This document shows, piece by piece, positions 25,551-33,788 of a stretch of 51,813 nt of DNA. Position numbers and translations under genes: made by a program. Every line of letters begins with the position of its first letter. The first letter of the stretch is position 1. Source of the stretch: Microbispora rosea subsp. aerata (GTDB taxonomy: Bacteria; Actinomycetota; Actinomycetes; Streptosporangiales; Streptosporangiaceae); the NCBI RefSeq assembly GCF_014647835.1, contig NZ_BMPY01000041.1, positions 1 to 51,813 on the forward strand. The letters are read 5' to 3'. The notes below the pieces were generated by a model that was not told where the DNA came from, did no database searches, and saw only the letters and a program-made list of their open reading frames with translations.

Positions 25551-26041
25551 CAGAACGCCTCGATCAGCCGCGCGAGCTGACTCCGCGCCTGCGGCTCTAC
25601 TACGACCCCGAGGCGTTCGGCGAGTTCTCGGAACGGTTCGCGCGCTTCCTCGGCACGGCGCGGTTCATCGTCTACATGACCGTGTTCGTCGGGGTGTGGC
25701 TGCTGTGGAACGTTCTCGCGCCCTACACGTTCGACCCCTATCCGTTCATCTTCCTGACCCTGATGCTGTCGCTCCAGGCGTCGTACGCCGCACCGCTGAT
25801 CCTGCTGGCGCAGAACCGGCAGGCCGACCGCGACCGCGTGCAGTACGAGCAGGACAGGATGGCGGCCGAGCGCAACCAGGCCGAGATCGAGTACCTCACC
25901 CGGGAGATCGCCGGGCTGCGGATGGCGCTCGGCGAGGTCGCCACGCGCGACTACATCCGCTCCGAGCTGCAGCGTCTGCAGGAGGAGCTGGCCAAGGCCG
26001 GGCCGAGATCGCCCGGGGCGGGTACGGAGGACACTCGCTGA
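25547..26041 (+). CDS. DUF1003 membrane protein
   Basis: This 164-residue DUF1003 protein has a short N-terminal region with FSERFARFLGTARFIVYMT, two TM helices (TVFVGVWLLWNVLAP; FIFLTLMLSLQASYAAPLIL), the family motif QNRQADRDR, and a C-terminal coiled coil (AAERNQAEIEYLTREIAGLR to LQRLQEELAK). It overlaps the upstream MgtE-like gene by 4 bp (ATGA), as in the Rv1232c-Rv1231c pair, so the two proteins probably work together at the membrane. An ORF extension upstream to 25472 is not supported. Confidence 0.9.
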   Translation: MTERLDQPRELTPRLRLYYDPEAFGEFSERFARFLGTARFIVYMTVFVGVWLLWNVLAPYTFDPYPFIFLTLMLSLQASYAAPLILLAQNRQADRDRVQYEQDRMAAERNQAEIEYLTREIAGLRMALGEVATRDYIRSELQRLQEELAKAGPRSPGAGTEDTR

Positions 26042-26046
26042 GTCCA

Positions 26047-26052
26047 TAGCAT
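26047..26052 (+). promoter_or_regulatory. -10 box TAGCAT, leaderless start of mrp
   Basis: TAGCAT, GGATTC, then ATG 26059: a 6-nt spacer. No SD is found in the 17-bp gap after the DUF1003 gene. Confidence 0.45.
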
Positions 26053-26058
26053 GGATTC

Positions 26059-27198
26059 ATGGCACCATCCCCTGAACAGGTCACGGCTGCGCTGGCAACG
26101 GTGAACGACCCGGAGATCCGCCGGCCGATCACCGACCTCGACATGATCAAAAGCGTGGACATCTCCCCCGACGGGGTGGTGCGCGTCGGCGTGTATCTGA
26201 CCGTCGCCGGCTGTCCGCTGAAGGACAGGATCACCCGCGACGTCACCGAGGCGGTCTCCAAGGTCGACGGCGTCACCCGCGTCCAGGTGGAGCTGGACGT
26301 GATGAGCGAGGAGCAGCGCAAGGGGCTGCAGACGAAGCTGCGCGGCGAGCGCGGCCCGGAGAAGGAGATCCCCTTCGCCAAGCCCGGCTCGCTTACCCGC
26401 GTGTTCGCGGTCGCGAGCGGCAAGGGCGGCGTCGGCAAGTCGTCGGTCACGGTCAACCTCGCCGCCGCGATGGCCTCCCAGGGCCTCAAGGTCGGCGTGG
26501 TCGACGCCGACATCTACGGCCACTCGGTGCCGCGCATGCTCGGCGTGGGCGAGCGGCCCACCAAGGTCGAAGACATGATCATGCCGCCGGTGGCGCACGA
26601 CATCAAGGTCATCTCGGTCGGCATGTTCAAGCCCGAGGGCAACTCGCCGGTGGTCTGGCGTGGCCCGATGCTCGACCGCGCGCTCTACCAGTTCCTGACC
26701 GACGTCTACTGGGGCGACCTCGACGTCCTGCTGATGGACCTGCCGCCGGGCACCGGCGACATCGCGATCTCGGTGGCGCAGCGCCTGCCCACGGCCGAGA
26801 TCCTGGTCGTGACGACCCCGCAGCAGGCCGCCGCCGAGGTGGCCGAGCGCGCCGGGTCGATCGCCGCCCAGACTCATCAGCAGATCGCGGGCGTCATCGA
26901 GAACATGGCGTGGCTGCCCTGCCCGCACTGCGACGAGCGCATCGCGGTGTTCGGCGAGGGCGGCGGCCAGGCCGTGGCCGACGCGCTGACCCGCACGCTG
27001 GGCGCCCGGGTGCCGCTGCTCGGCCAGGTGCCGATCGACATGCGGCTGCGTGAGGGCGGCGACGAGGGCAAGCCGCTCGTGCTGACCGACCCCGACGCCC
27101 CGGCCGCGGCGGAGCTGCGCCGGATCGCGGCCGGGCTCAGCAAGAAGTCCACCAGCCTCAAGGGCCTCAAGCTCGACATCTCGCCGGTCAGGCGCTGA
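26059..27198 (+). CDS. mrp: Mrp/NBP35-family Fe-S cluster carrier ATPase
   Basis: This 379-residue protein has an N-terminal MIP18/DUF59 domain (1-90, with the conserved Cys in VAGCPLKD) and a ParA/MinD-like P-loop domain: deviant Walker A GKGGVGKSS (121-129), VVDADIYGHSVPRML, LLMDLPPGTGD, and the cluster-binding CPHC (Cys288, Cys291). The family carries and delivers Fe-S clusters to apo-proteins. It is orthologous by context to Rv1229c. It converges on tatB with a perfect hairpin between. It may serve Fe-S proteins encoded in this window (ferredoxin, nuclease), but that is not shown. Confidence 0.94.
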   Translation: MAPSPEQVTAALATVNDPEIRRPITDLDMIKSVDISPDGVVRVGVYLTVAGCPLKDRITRDVTEAVSKVDGVTRVQVELDVMSEEQRKGLQTKLRGERGPEKEIPFAKPGSLTRVFAVASGKGGVGKSSVTVNLAAAMASQGLKVGVVDADIYGHSVPRMLGVGERPTKVEDMIMPPVAHDIKVISVGMFKPEGNSPVVWRGPMLDRALYQFLTDVYWGDLDVLLMDLPPGTGDIAISVAQRLPTAEILVVTTPQQAAAEVAERAGSIAAQTHQQIAGVIENMAWLPCPHCDERIAVFGEGGGQAVADALTRTLGARVPLLGQVPIDMRLREGGDEGKPLVLTDPDAPAAAELRRIAAGLSKKSTSLKGLKLDISPVRR

Positions 27199-27207
27199 CC
27201 GGTGCGG

Positions 27208-27240
27208 CCGGCGGCCGGGACGCGACGTCACGGCCGCCGG
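27208..27240. terminator. Bidirectional terminator between mrp and tatB
   Basis: A perfect 10-bp stem CCGGCGGCCG (27208-27217) / CGGCCGCCGG (27231-27240) with a 13-nt loop sits between the two converging stops (27198 and 27247). Confidence 0.7.
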
Positions 27241-27246
27241 GCGGGA

Positions 27247-27594
27247 TCAGGTCGCCTCGTTGTCGTACGGCGGGATCTCCCCCACGCCCAGCTCGGGCCG
27301 GGCTGCGGCGACCGGCTCGGCCGTCGCCGCCGGGGTGCTGTTCCAGTCCTTCTCGATGTCTTCGAGCAGGTGCTTGCGTACGAAGGTCTTCGGGTTGAGG
27401 TCGGCCGGGTCGAAGTTGGAGAACTCGGGTCCCAGGTTGGCCTGCAGGTCCGCCTTCGCGTTGTTGGCCATCTGCCGGAGCTGCCGCAGCGTGCGGCCCG
27501 CCTGCGAGGCGGCCTGGGGCAGCTTCTCCGGTCCGAAGACGAGTAGGGCGATCACCACCAGCGCCAGGGCCTCCCCCCAGCCGAGTCCGAACAT
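27247..27594 (-). CDS. tatB: Twin-arginine translocase subunit TatB
   Basis: This 115-residue protein has an N-terminal TM helix MFGLGWGEALALVVIALLVF, the hinge GPEKLP, an amphipathic helix (AASQAGRTLRQLRQMAN) and a Pro/Ala-rich tail. The G-W-x-E pattern with an acidic residue in the membrane start, and location after the htrA gene as in Rv1224, favour TatB over TatA. It inserts in the membrane and receives folded twin-arginine substrates together with TatC (not in this window). It has a strong SD (GGAGGAGAT) 5 nt before ATG 27594. Confidence 0.93.
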   Translation of the reverse strand: MFGLGWGEALALVVIALLVFGPEKLPQAASQAGRTLRQLRQMANNAKADLQANLGPEFSNFDPADLNPKTFVRKHLLEDIEKDWNSTPAATAEPVAAARPELGVGEIPPYDNEAT

Positions 27595-27668
27595 GGCGAT
27601 CTCCTCCTGCAGGTACGACTGAATTCAGACTAATGCCCGCTACCCGCGCCGAGGACGGCGGACGCGGT

Positions 27669-29030
27669 TCACGACGGCCGCGCGGTGGGGGCGGGCGCCG
27701 CGCCCACCGTGACCGTCGCCGTCCGCACCTCGCCGTCGTGCCGGAACTTGATCCGCACCTGGTCGCCGGGGGCCTTGCTGCGGATGGTGACGATCAGCTC
27801 CCGGCTGTCGCTCACCGGCTGGCCGTCGACTTCCAAGATGATGTCGCCCGGGCGCAGGCCCGCCTTCGCGGCCGGGCCTCCCGGCGTGACCGGCAGGGCC
27901 CCGCCCTCCGTCCGGGTGGCGATCCGCACCCCCTGCCCCTGGTAGGTCTGGTCGATCGTGATGCCGATCCGGGAGGTGCGGGCCGTTCCCGTGGTGATGA
28001 GCTCCTGGGCGATCCGGCGCACGTGGTTCACCGGGATCGCGAAGCCGAGGCCGATGCTGCCGGACTGCTGGCCCAGCAGGGAGCCCCCGATCGTGGCGAT
28101 CGCCGAGTTCACCCCGATCACCTCGCCCGCGGTGTTGACCAGCGGGCCGCCCGAGTTGCCGGGGTTGATGGCGGCGTCCGTCTGGATCGCGTTGATGAGC
28201 GCGTAGTCGGACCCCGTGCTGCCGCCCGCCTCCACCGGGCGGTTCAGCGAGCTGATGATGCCGGTGGTGACCGTGCCGGTCAGGCCGAGCGGCGAGCCGA
28301 CCGCGATGACCGGGTCACCCACGACGACGCCGTCGGAGTTGCCGAGCGGAAGCTCCGGCGCCTTGACCGGCGCGTCGGGCTTCACGACCGCGATGTCGGA
28401 GTTCGGGTCGCGCCCGACGACCCGCGCGCTGGTGGAGCTGCGGTCGTTGTAGCGGACGCGGATCTCGCCCACCTGCCCCGCGACGGCCACGACGTGGTTG
28501 TTCGTGACGATGTAGCCGCCCTTGATGACGAAGCCCGACCCGGTGCCCGCCTCGCTGTTGCCCTTGACCTCCAGCGAGACCACGCTGGGCAGGACCTTTG
28601 CGGCCACCCCCGCCACCGAGTCCGGGGGCCGGGCGGTGGGCTGCTTCGACGGCGTGCTGAGCGAATATCCGGGGTCGATGCCGGAGGGACGGGTCAGCAG
28701 GAACGTGCCCCAGCTCGCCACCCCGCCCGCCACGAGCGCGATGACCACGGCCAGGGCGACGAACAGCGGGATGTTCGGGCCGCGCTCCCGCTGCGCCGAG
28801 TACGGCGGCGGGGCCCAGCCGGGGCCCATGCCGTACGCGCCCGAGGGAGGCGGAGGAGCGCCCGCAGAGCCCCATGTGAGGTCTTCCCTGGGCGTAGGTG
28901 AGGGCTCCTCCCCGGCGGCGCCCCACGCGCCCGAGGAGGGCTCCTGGGAGGGCCCCTGCGGGGGCTCCTCGCCCGCGGGAAGGAACTCGGGCCGGTCCGA
29001 CGCGCCGAAGGAACGCGTGTTGTCGGTCAT
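27669..29030 (-). CDS. htrA: HtrA-like membrane serine protease with PDZ
   Basis: This 453-residue envelope protease/chaperone has a cytosolic Pro/Gly-rich N-region (1-87), a TM helix (88-112), a trypsin-like domain with the catalytic triad His179 (TNNHVV), Asp212 (NSDIAVV) and Ser293 (NPGNSGGP), and a C-terminal PDZ domain (GPAAKAGLRPGDIILEVDGQ). ATG 29030 is preferred over GTG 29042, because the SD GAGGAG abuts the GTG. It lies downstream of sigE-rseA on the same strand (119 bp gap), as in Rv1221-Rv1223, where HtrA-type proteases belong to the cell-envelope stress response. Confidence 0.94.
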   Translation of the reverse strand: MTDNTRSFGASDRPEFLPAGEEPPQGPSQEPSSGAWGAAGEEPSPTPREDLTWGSAGAPPPPSGAYGMGPGWAPPPYSAQRERGPNIPLFVALAVVIALVAGGVASWGTFLLTRPSGIDPGYSLSTPSKQPTARPPDSVAGVAAKVLPSVVSLEVKGNSEAGTGSGFVIKGGYIVTNNHVVAVAGQVGEIRVRYNDRSSTSARVVGRDPNSDIAVVKPDAPVKAPELPLGNSDGVVVGDPVIAVGSPLGLTGTVTTGIISSLNRPVEAGGSTGSDYALINAIQTDAAINPGNSGGPLVNTAGEVIGVNSAIATIGGSLLGQQSGSIGLGFAIPVNHVRRIAQELITTGTARTSRIGITIDQTYQGQGVRIATRTEGGALPVTPGGPAAKAGLRPGDIILEVDGQPVSDSRELIVTIRSKAPGDQVRIKFRHDGEVRTATVTVGAAPAPTARPS

Positions 29031-29149
29031 CGCGGCAGTCACTCCTCGCGCACGGCGTCATCCGCTCAGCAACCCGCGGCCGTGCCGGAAATCACGAGGA
29101 AACCGGCACACGACGGCTGCGATCTCCGATCGTATGCCGACTCCCCCGA

Positions 29150-29713
29150 TCAGCGCGAAAGCCCACCGGTCACGCTGGGTGACGGAGTGGGCGACACGCT
29201 CACCACGGGCGCCCGGTTCTGCGCGGGATGCTGTACGAACATCTGGCCGGGCGTCGGGTTCGGGGTGGCGGTGGATCCGCCGGCCATGAGCATGGTGCCG
29301 AGGGCGACGGCGGCGCCGGCCATTCCCATGGCGACGTATCCCGCGCGTCTGATCCTGCCGGGCCGCCCGGGGCCCGATCGTCCGTCGTCCCGGCCTCTGG
29401 GGCGGTTGTCCATCGGCCCGGCGGCGTGCATGCCGGGAAGCCTCCCGGCGCCGAAGGCCGGGTGGTCGGGAAAGGGCCGTATTCGCGGCGGCAGCGGCCC
29501 TCCCGGCTCCGCCATGCGCAGCAGCGACATGGTGAGGTCCGCCGGCATCGCGGGCGGCTCCATGGACCGCAGGCGGGTCTTCAGCGCGCGCATCGCGTCG
29601 ACCTCCGCCCGGCAGTCCGCGCAGAACGTCAGGTGCGCGAGCGCGCGTTCCCTCTCGTTGTGACTGAGTTCGCCGTCGATGAGCGCCGAGACGCGCTCGC
29701 CAAGATGACTCAC
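29150..29713 (-). CDS. rseA: Zinc-binding anti-sigma factor (RseA-like)
   Basis: This 187-residue protein has an N-terminal ZAS motif with H-x3-C-x2-C ([13 protein letters not shown], about 26-38), preceded by [14 protein letters not shown], which binds SigE in the cytoplasm. A TM segment ([20 protein letters not shown], about 125-145) and a short Pro/Thr/Ser-rich exterior tail follow. The GTG start at 29713 overlaps the sigE stop (GTGA), so the pair is translationally coupled. It is a redox- or stress-released inhibitor by family. HtrA-type or intramembrane proteolysis may release SigE; that is known for relatives, not shown here. Confidence 0.9.
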   Translation of the reverse strand: MSHLGERVSALIDGELSHNERERALAHLTFCADCRAEVDAMRALKTRLRSMEPPAMPADLTMSLLRMAEPGGPLPPRIRPFPDHPAFGAGRLPGMHAAGPMDNRPRGRDDGRSGPGRPGRIRRAGYVAMGMAGAAVALGTMLMAGGSTATPNPTPGQMFVQHPAQNRAPVVSVSPTPSPSVTGGLSR

Positions 29714-30348
29714 AGTCCCTCCCTGCTGAATGAAGGGGGGGTTTGATCGCCGTTCCGGTTCGCGGACGGCGCCCGGTGCTCGAGCGCCTCCCGCAGCTGG
29801 GCGCGGCCGCGGTGGATGCGGCTGCGTACCGTGCCGAGTTTCACGCCGAGCGTCGCGGCGATCTCCTCGTAGGACAGCCCCTCGATGTCGCACAGCACCA
29901 CGGCCGCCCGGAACTCCGGAGCCAGGGCGTCGAGCGCGGCCTGGATGTCGGGCTCCAGGTGCGCGTCGTCGTACGCCTGCGCCGGGGACGGCTCGCGGCC
30001 GTGCAGCCGCTCGGCGGCGTCGTCCGCCAGCCCCTCGAAGCGGATGCGCTGCCTGCGCCGCGCCATGTCGAGGAAGAGGTTCGTCGTGATGCGGTGCAGC
30101 CACCCCTCGAACGTGCCCGGAGTGTAGCTGGACAGGGATCGGAAGACCCGGACGAAGACTTCCTGAGTGAGGTCCTCGGCGTCGTGGACGTTGCCCGTCA
30201 GCCGGTAGGCCAGCCGGTAGACGCGAGCGGAATGAGTTTGGACGACCTCCTCCCACGTGGGAGGCGTCCAGCCGGACACCGAAGTCTCCGCCTGGTGGTC
30301 GTACTCGTCCACCGGCATTCCTCTCTGCAGGACCGTCGCTACAGCCAT
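29710..30348 (-). CDS. sigE: ECF sigma factor SigE-like
   Basis: About 212 residues. Sigma-70 region 2 has [20 protein letters not shown] and VFVRVFRSL (core binding and -10), and region 4 has [20 protein letters not shown] followed by [10 protein letters not shown] (-35 recognition). Context (rseA, htrA, tatB downstream; divergent O-methyltransferase) makes it the Rv1221 SigE counterpart, the envelope-stress sigma factor. The start is uncertain: ATG 30348 gives the longest form, while GTG 30312 (VDEYDHQAE) has an SD GAGAGGA 6 nt upstream and may be used. The stop overlaps the rseA start. Confidence 0.93.
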   Translation of the reverse strand: MAVATVLQRGMPVDEYDHQAETSVSGWTPPTWEEVVQTHSARVYRLAYRLTGNVHDAEDLTQEVFVRVFRSLSSYTPGTFEGWLHRITTNLFLDMARRRQRIRFEGLADDAAERLHGREPSPAQAYDDAHLEPDIQAALDALAPEFRAAVVLCDIEGLSYEEIAATLGVKLGTVRSRIHRGRAQLREALEHRAPSANRNGDQTPPSFSREGL

Positions 30349-30464
30349 AGTGCCTGGTTTCGCCCCTTCCTGCGCACCGCGGGCTGAGCGGCCTCGAACA
30401 AAGACCGTTCAAAGCGTGCAACGTCCCCGTTGTGGCGCGAGTTCCCGTTCCGGTCCGACTCCCC

Positions 30465-30470
30465 TAGGCT
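30465..30470 (+). promoter_or_regulatory. -10 box TAGGCT before the O-methyltransferase
   Basis: TAGGCT lies 9 nt before an in-frame ATG (30480) and 33 nt before the SD-preceded ATG 30504. Transcription would start near 30477. Confidence 0.4.
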
Positions 30471-30503
30471 GCGTCCAAGATGAAGCAGGGGAGGGAGAGG
30501 CCG

Positions 30504-31133
30504 ATGGCGACACCGGCCAGCCTGGAGTACGCGGAGGAGTTCGTCCCGGAGGACGACATCCTGCGGGCCGCGCGCCGGCGCGGCATCGAGGTGGGGGCGC
30601 GCCCGATCCTGCCCGGGTGCGGAGCCGCGCTCTGCTTCCTGGCCACCGTGGTGAACGCGCGCTCGGTGGTGGAGGTCGGCGCCGGCTGCGGGGTCTCCGG
30701 CCTGTGGCTGCTGCGCGGGATGCGCCCGGACGGCACGCTCACGAGCGTGGACGTGGAGCCGGAGCACCAGCGCATGGCGCGCCAGACGTTCGCTCAGGCC
30801 GGGTTCTCCGGCAGCCGGATCCGTCTCATCGGCGGGCGCGCCCTCGACGTCCTCCCCCGCCTCGCCGACGGCGGCTACGACATGGTCTTCTGCGACGCGG
30901 CCGTGCAGGAGTACATCGACTACCTCACCGAGTCGGTGCGGCTCCTGCGCAAGGGCGGGGTCGTCGTCTTCGCCGACGCCTTCTGCGACGACCGGGTGGC
31001 CGACCCCACCCAGCGTGATCCCGACACGGTCGCGATGCGGGAGCTGGCCAAGCTCGTCAAAAACGACGAACGGCTGCGCCCGCTGGTGCTCCCGCTCGGC
31101 TCCGGCCTGCTGGCCGGCGTGAAACTTTCCTGA
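30504..31133 (+). CDS. Class I SAM-dependent O-methyltransferase
   Basis: This 209-residue protein of the methyltransferase 3 (COMT-like) family has VVEVGAGCGVSGLWLLRGM (SAM-binding motif I), LTSVDVEPEHQRMARQTFAQ, and DMVFCDAAVQEYIDYL (metal/substrate Asp region) ending GGVVVFADAFCDDRV. It is orthologous by context to Rv1220c, divergent from sigE. ATG 30504 is chosen because of GGGGAGGGAGAGG just upstream; ATG 30480 would add 8 residues. The substrate is unknown (catechol-type acceptors are common in the family). It converges on pepA with 7 bp between. Confidence 0.9.
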   Translation: MATPASLEYAEEFVPEDDILRAARRRGIEVGARPILPGCGAALCFLATVVNARSVVEVGAGCGVSGLWLLRGMRPDGTLTSVDVEPEHQRMARQTFAQAGFSGSRIRLIGGRALDVLPRLADGGYDMVFCDAAVQEYIDYLTESVRLLRKGGVVVFADAFCDDRVADPTQRDPDTVAMRELAKLVKNDERLRPLVLPLGSGLLAGVKLS

Positions 31134-31140
31134 AGAGCCC

Positions 31141-32574
31141 TCAGGCGGCCAGGTAGCGCAGGAGCAGGCGGACGCCGAAGCCGGTGCCGCCCTTGGTGAT
31201 CTCCCCCTCGTCCGAGCCGGCCCGCGCGGGCCCCGCGATGTCCAGGTGCGCCCAGGGCCGCCCGCCGGTGAACTCGCGCAGGAACAGCGCGGCGGCGATC
31301 GACCCCGCCGCACCCGACTTCTCCCTGTCGACGTTGGCCAGGTCGGCCACGTCCGATTCGAGCATGGTGCGGTAGTCCTCGACGAGCGGCATCCGCCACA
31401 GCCGGTCCCCGGCGGCCTCCCCCGCCTCCAGCAGCGCGGCGGCCAGCGACTCGTCGGTGGCGTAGACGGCCCCGATCGACGGGCCGAGCGCCACCTTCGC
31501 CGCCCCGGTCAGGGTCGCGATGTCGATGACGACGTCCGGGTCCAGCTCGGCGTGCGCGTACGCCAGGGCGTCGGCCAGCACGAGACGGCCCTCGGCGTCG
31601 GTGTTCAGCACCTCGACCGTGCGCCCGCCGTACTGGGTGATGACGTCCCCGGGCCGCTGCGCCGAGCCGGAGATGGAGTTCTCCGCGCACGCCACGAGAC
31701 CGGTGACCCGCACCGGCGCCTCGACGGCCGCCAGCGCGCTCATCACGGCGATGACCGCGGCCCCGCCCGCCATGTCGGTCTTCATCGCCTTCATGCCCTC
31801 GGTGGGCTTCAGCGACAGGCCGCCGGTGTCGAACGTGATGCCCTTGCCGGCGAGCACCACGTGGGCACGGGGGTTGTCCGGCGTGTAGGAGAGCTGGATG
31901 AGGCACGGCGGGCTGATCGACCCCTGCCCGACCGCCCGGATGCCGCCGAACTCGCCGAGCTCGGGCCCCTCCCACACCCGTACGCCGAGCCCGGCGCCGG
32001 CCGCGACGGCCTTGGCCTGCTCGGCGAGCCAGGCGGGCGTCTTCACCGAGGACGGGGTGTTGACGAGGTCGCGGGCGAGCGCGGTGGCCCGTGCGGCCGT
32101 CTCGCCCTCGCGCAGGTCCCGCTCGTCGCCGCCGATGAAGACGATCTCCTTCACCGGCTTGGCGCGGCCGTCGCCGATGGTGAACGTGTACGCGGCGAGC
32201 AGCGCGCCCTCGGCCAGGGCGGCCGCCCGGCCCTCGGACGGGACGACGACCGACAGCGACGCGCGGCCCTTGGCGCGTCTCGCGACGGCCGCCCCGGCCT
32301 TGCGCGACGCGGCGGCCGAGCCGTCGCCGATGCCGTACAGCAGGACGCGGCGCACGCCGCCGTCCCGGGCCGTGGGCGCCTCGACGACCTCGCCGGGCTC
32401 CCCCTTGGCCTCGTAGTGCGCCAGCAGCGCGTCCACCGGGACGGGCAGCTCCAGCCAGGGCGCCGCGTCGGGGGCCAAGGCCGGGCCGGGACCGAACGGC
32501 ACGGCCACCAGCTCGGCGTCCGGCGCGGGTCCCGTGCCGCGAGTGACGAAGACCGGCGTGGTCTCGATGGGCAC
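31141..32574 (-). CDS. pepA: Leucyl aminopeptidase, M17 family
   Basis: About 477 residues. The M17 hallmarks are complete: LAGKGITFDTGGLSLKP with the first metal Lys/Asp, TDMAGGAAV, and the family signature NTDAEGRLVLADAL with the catalytic Arg and the Asp/Glu zinc ligands. The N-terminal macro-like domain (1-165) is present. It is a hexameric cytosolic zinc enzyme that removes N-terminal residues from peptides. GTG 32574 is chosen because GGAGGT sits 4 nt upstream; TTG 32586 would overlap the SD. It is followed by the converging O-methyltransferase gene. Confidence 0.95.
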   Translation of the reverse strand: MPIETTPVFVTRGTGPAPDAELVAVPFGPGPALAPDAAPWLELPVPVDALLAHYEAKGEPGEVVEAPTARDGGVRRVLLYGIGDGSAAASRKAGAAVARRAKGRASLSVVVPSEGRAAALAEGALLAAYTFTIGDGRAKPVKEIVFIGGDERDLREGETAARATALARDLVNTPSSVKTPAWLAEQAKAVAAGAGLGVRVWEGPELGEFGGIRAVGQGSISPPCLIQLSYTPDNPRAHVVLAGKGITFDTGGLSLKPTEGMKAMKTDMAGGAAVIAVMSALAAVEAPVRVTGLVACAENSISGSAQRPGDVITQYGGRTVEVLNTDAEGRLVLADALAYAHAELDPDVVIDIATLTGAAKVALGPSIGAVYATDESLAAALLEAGEAAGDRLWRMPLVEDYRTMLESDVADLANVDREKSGAAGSIAAALFLREFTGGRPWAHLDIAGPARAGSDEGEITKGGTGFGVRLLLRYLAA

Positions 32575-32591
32575 GTCCACCTCCAATAGGG

Positions 32592-32626
32592 CGGCCCCGG
32601 GGCGGGATAACCCGCCGCCAGGGCCG
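32592..32626 (-). terminator. Nested hairpin after the DUF3117 gene
   Basis: CGGCCC (32592-32597) pairs with GGGCCG (32621-32626), enclosing GGCGGG (32601-32606) / CCCGCC (32611-32616) with loop ATAA. It lies between pepA and the DUF3117 stop and should end the DUF3117 transcript. Confidence 0.55.
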
Positions 32627-32655
32627 TCAGTAGTCGTACAGGTCGGCCGACGAGG

Positions 32656-32823
32656 TCAGCCGACCACCTTCTTCAGCGCGTCACCGAGGGCGCTGGCCTC
32701 GTCCGCGGACAGCTCCACGACGAGTCGGCCGCCACCTTCCAGAGGGACTCGCATGACGATGCCCCGTCCTTCCTTGGTGACCTCCAGCGGACCGTCACCG
32801 GTCCGCGGCTTCATCGCCGCCAT
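32656..32823 (-). CDS. DUF3117 family small protein
   Basis: This is a 55-residue protein, easily missed because of its size. It begins MAAMKPRTGDGPLEVTKEGR and continues GIVMRVPLEGGGRLVVEL, then SADEASALGDALKKVVG, which is the complete actinobacterial DUF3117 family (Rv1211 type). The SD GGAAGGGA lies 7-8 nt before ATG 32823. The function is unknown; the family is nearly universal in Actinobacteria and very conserved. Neighbouring tag and DivIVA-like genes also match the Rv1209-Rv1211 neighbourhood. Confidence 0.9.
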   Translation of the reverse strand: MAAMKPRTGDGPLEVTKEGRGIVMRVPLEGGGRLVVELSADEASALGDALKKVVG

Positions 32824-32894
32824 GCGTGTATCCCTTCCCGCGTTGTCGGCCGCCCCAGAGGGTAACCGGCGTATTCACGTTTCTGTGATGTTCT

Positions 32895-32924
32895 ATTATC
32901 CCGCCTCCGAGCTCAAAAAGGTAA
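32895..32924 (-). promoter_or_regulatory. Candidate promoter of the DUF3117 gene
   Basis: On the minus strand TTACCT (32924-32919), an 18-nt spacer and GATAAT (32900-32895) lie in an AT-rich island about 70 nt before the start. The -10 is good; the -35 is weak. Confidence 0.4.
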
Positions 32925-32986
32925 CGGCCCGGCTCCGGTCAGTGGATCAATGCGGAGGGAGAGTCGTTGTGGGCGGACCGGACGTG

Positions 32987-33005
32987 ACCCCACACTGGGT
33001 GGGGT
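32987..33005 (+). promoter_or_regulatory. Inverted repeat over the start codon of the PaaX-family gene
   Basis: ACCCCAC (32987-32993), ACTGG, GTGGGGT (32999-33005): perfect 7-bp arms with a 5-nt spacer that include the GTG start (33004). It could be an autoregulatory operator or a hairpin that hides the start codon. Confidence 0.4.
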
Positions 33006-33774
33006 GAACGCCCGAGCCGCGCTTTTCGATCTCTATGGGGACCACCTTCGCACCCGTGGCGGCCGTGCCTCCGTGGCCGCGCTCGTGAGGCTGCTCGCAC
33101 CGCTCGACATCGCGGCGCCGGCCGTGCGGACCGCGATATCCCGCATGGTCAGGCAGGGCTGGCTCAACCCCGTACGGCTGCCGCAGGGGCCGGGGTACGC
33201 GGTCACGCCGAAGTGCGAACGCAGACTCGACGAGACCGCCGCCCGCGTCTACCGCGGCAGCGACACGCCGTGGACCGGCCGCTGGCACATCCTGGTGCTC
33301 GACCCGGTGCGCGACCGGGCGCGGCGCGAGCGGCTGCGCGCCGATCTCGCCTTCCTCGGGTACGCCCCGCTGTCGGAGACGACCTGGATCGGCCCGCGGC
33401 CCTCGCCCGAACTGGACGCGCTGCGCGTGCCCGGCCACCGGTTCTCCGCCGCGTACGAGGGCGACCCGAGGGATCTGCTCGCCCGGGCGTGGGATCTGGA
33501 CGCGATCGGCAGGGCATACGAGGAGTGGCTGGCCAGCGCGGCGGAGCTGGTGGGCTCGCTGCCGGAGGGCGCCCCGGACGATCAGGTCTTCGCAGTCCGC
33601 AGCAAACTAGTGCACGGGTGGCGAAACTTCCTGTTCCGCGACCCCGGGCTGCCGCCCGACCTGCTGCCGCCGGGCTGGCCGGGCGAGAAGGCCCGCGCCT
33701 TCTTCGAGCAGGAGGCCGCCCGGCTGCTGCCCGCCGCCGCCGCTTTCGTCGATCGCAACCTGATCCCGTCGTGA
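33004..33774 (+). CDS. PaaX-family transcriptional regulator
   Basis: This 256-residue protein has an N-terminal winged HTH (ARAALFDLYGDHLRTRGGR, IAAPAVRTAISRMVRQGWL, about 1-70), a central PaaX domain (DTPWTGRWHILVLDPVRDRA), and the C-terminal PaaX_C helical region (FAVRSKLVHGWRNFLFRDPG followed by LPPDLLP). PaaX represses phenylacetate catabolism in response to phenylacetyl-CoA. Here the partner gene is an enoyl-CoA hydratase 14 bp downstream, so a CoA-ester-sensing local repressor is a fair inference. The GTG start 33004 lies within an inverted repeat; there is no good SD. Confidence 0.9.
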   Translation: MNARAALFDLYGDHLRTRGGRASVAALVRLLAPLDIAAPAVRTAISRMVRQGWLNPVRLPQGPGYAVTPKCERRLDETAARVYRGSDTPWTGRWHILVLDPVRDRARRERLRADLAFLGYAPLSETTWIGPRPSPELDALRVPGHRFSAAYEGDPRDLLARAWDLDAIGRAYEEWLASAAELVGSLPEGAPDDQVFAVRSKLVHGWRNFLFRDPGLPPDLLPPGWPGEKARAFFEQEAARLLPAAAAFVDRNLIPS

Positions 33775-33788
33775 ATGGAGCCCCGGAG

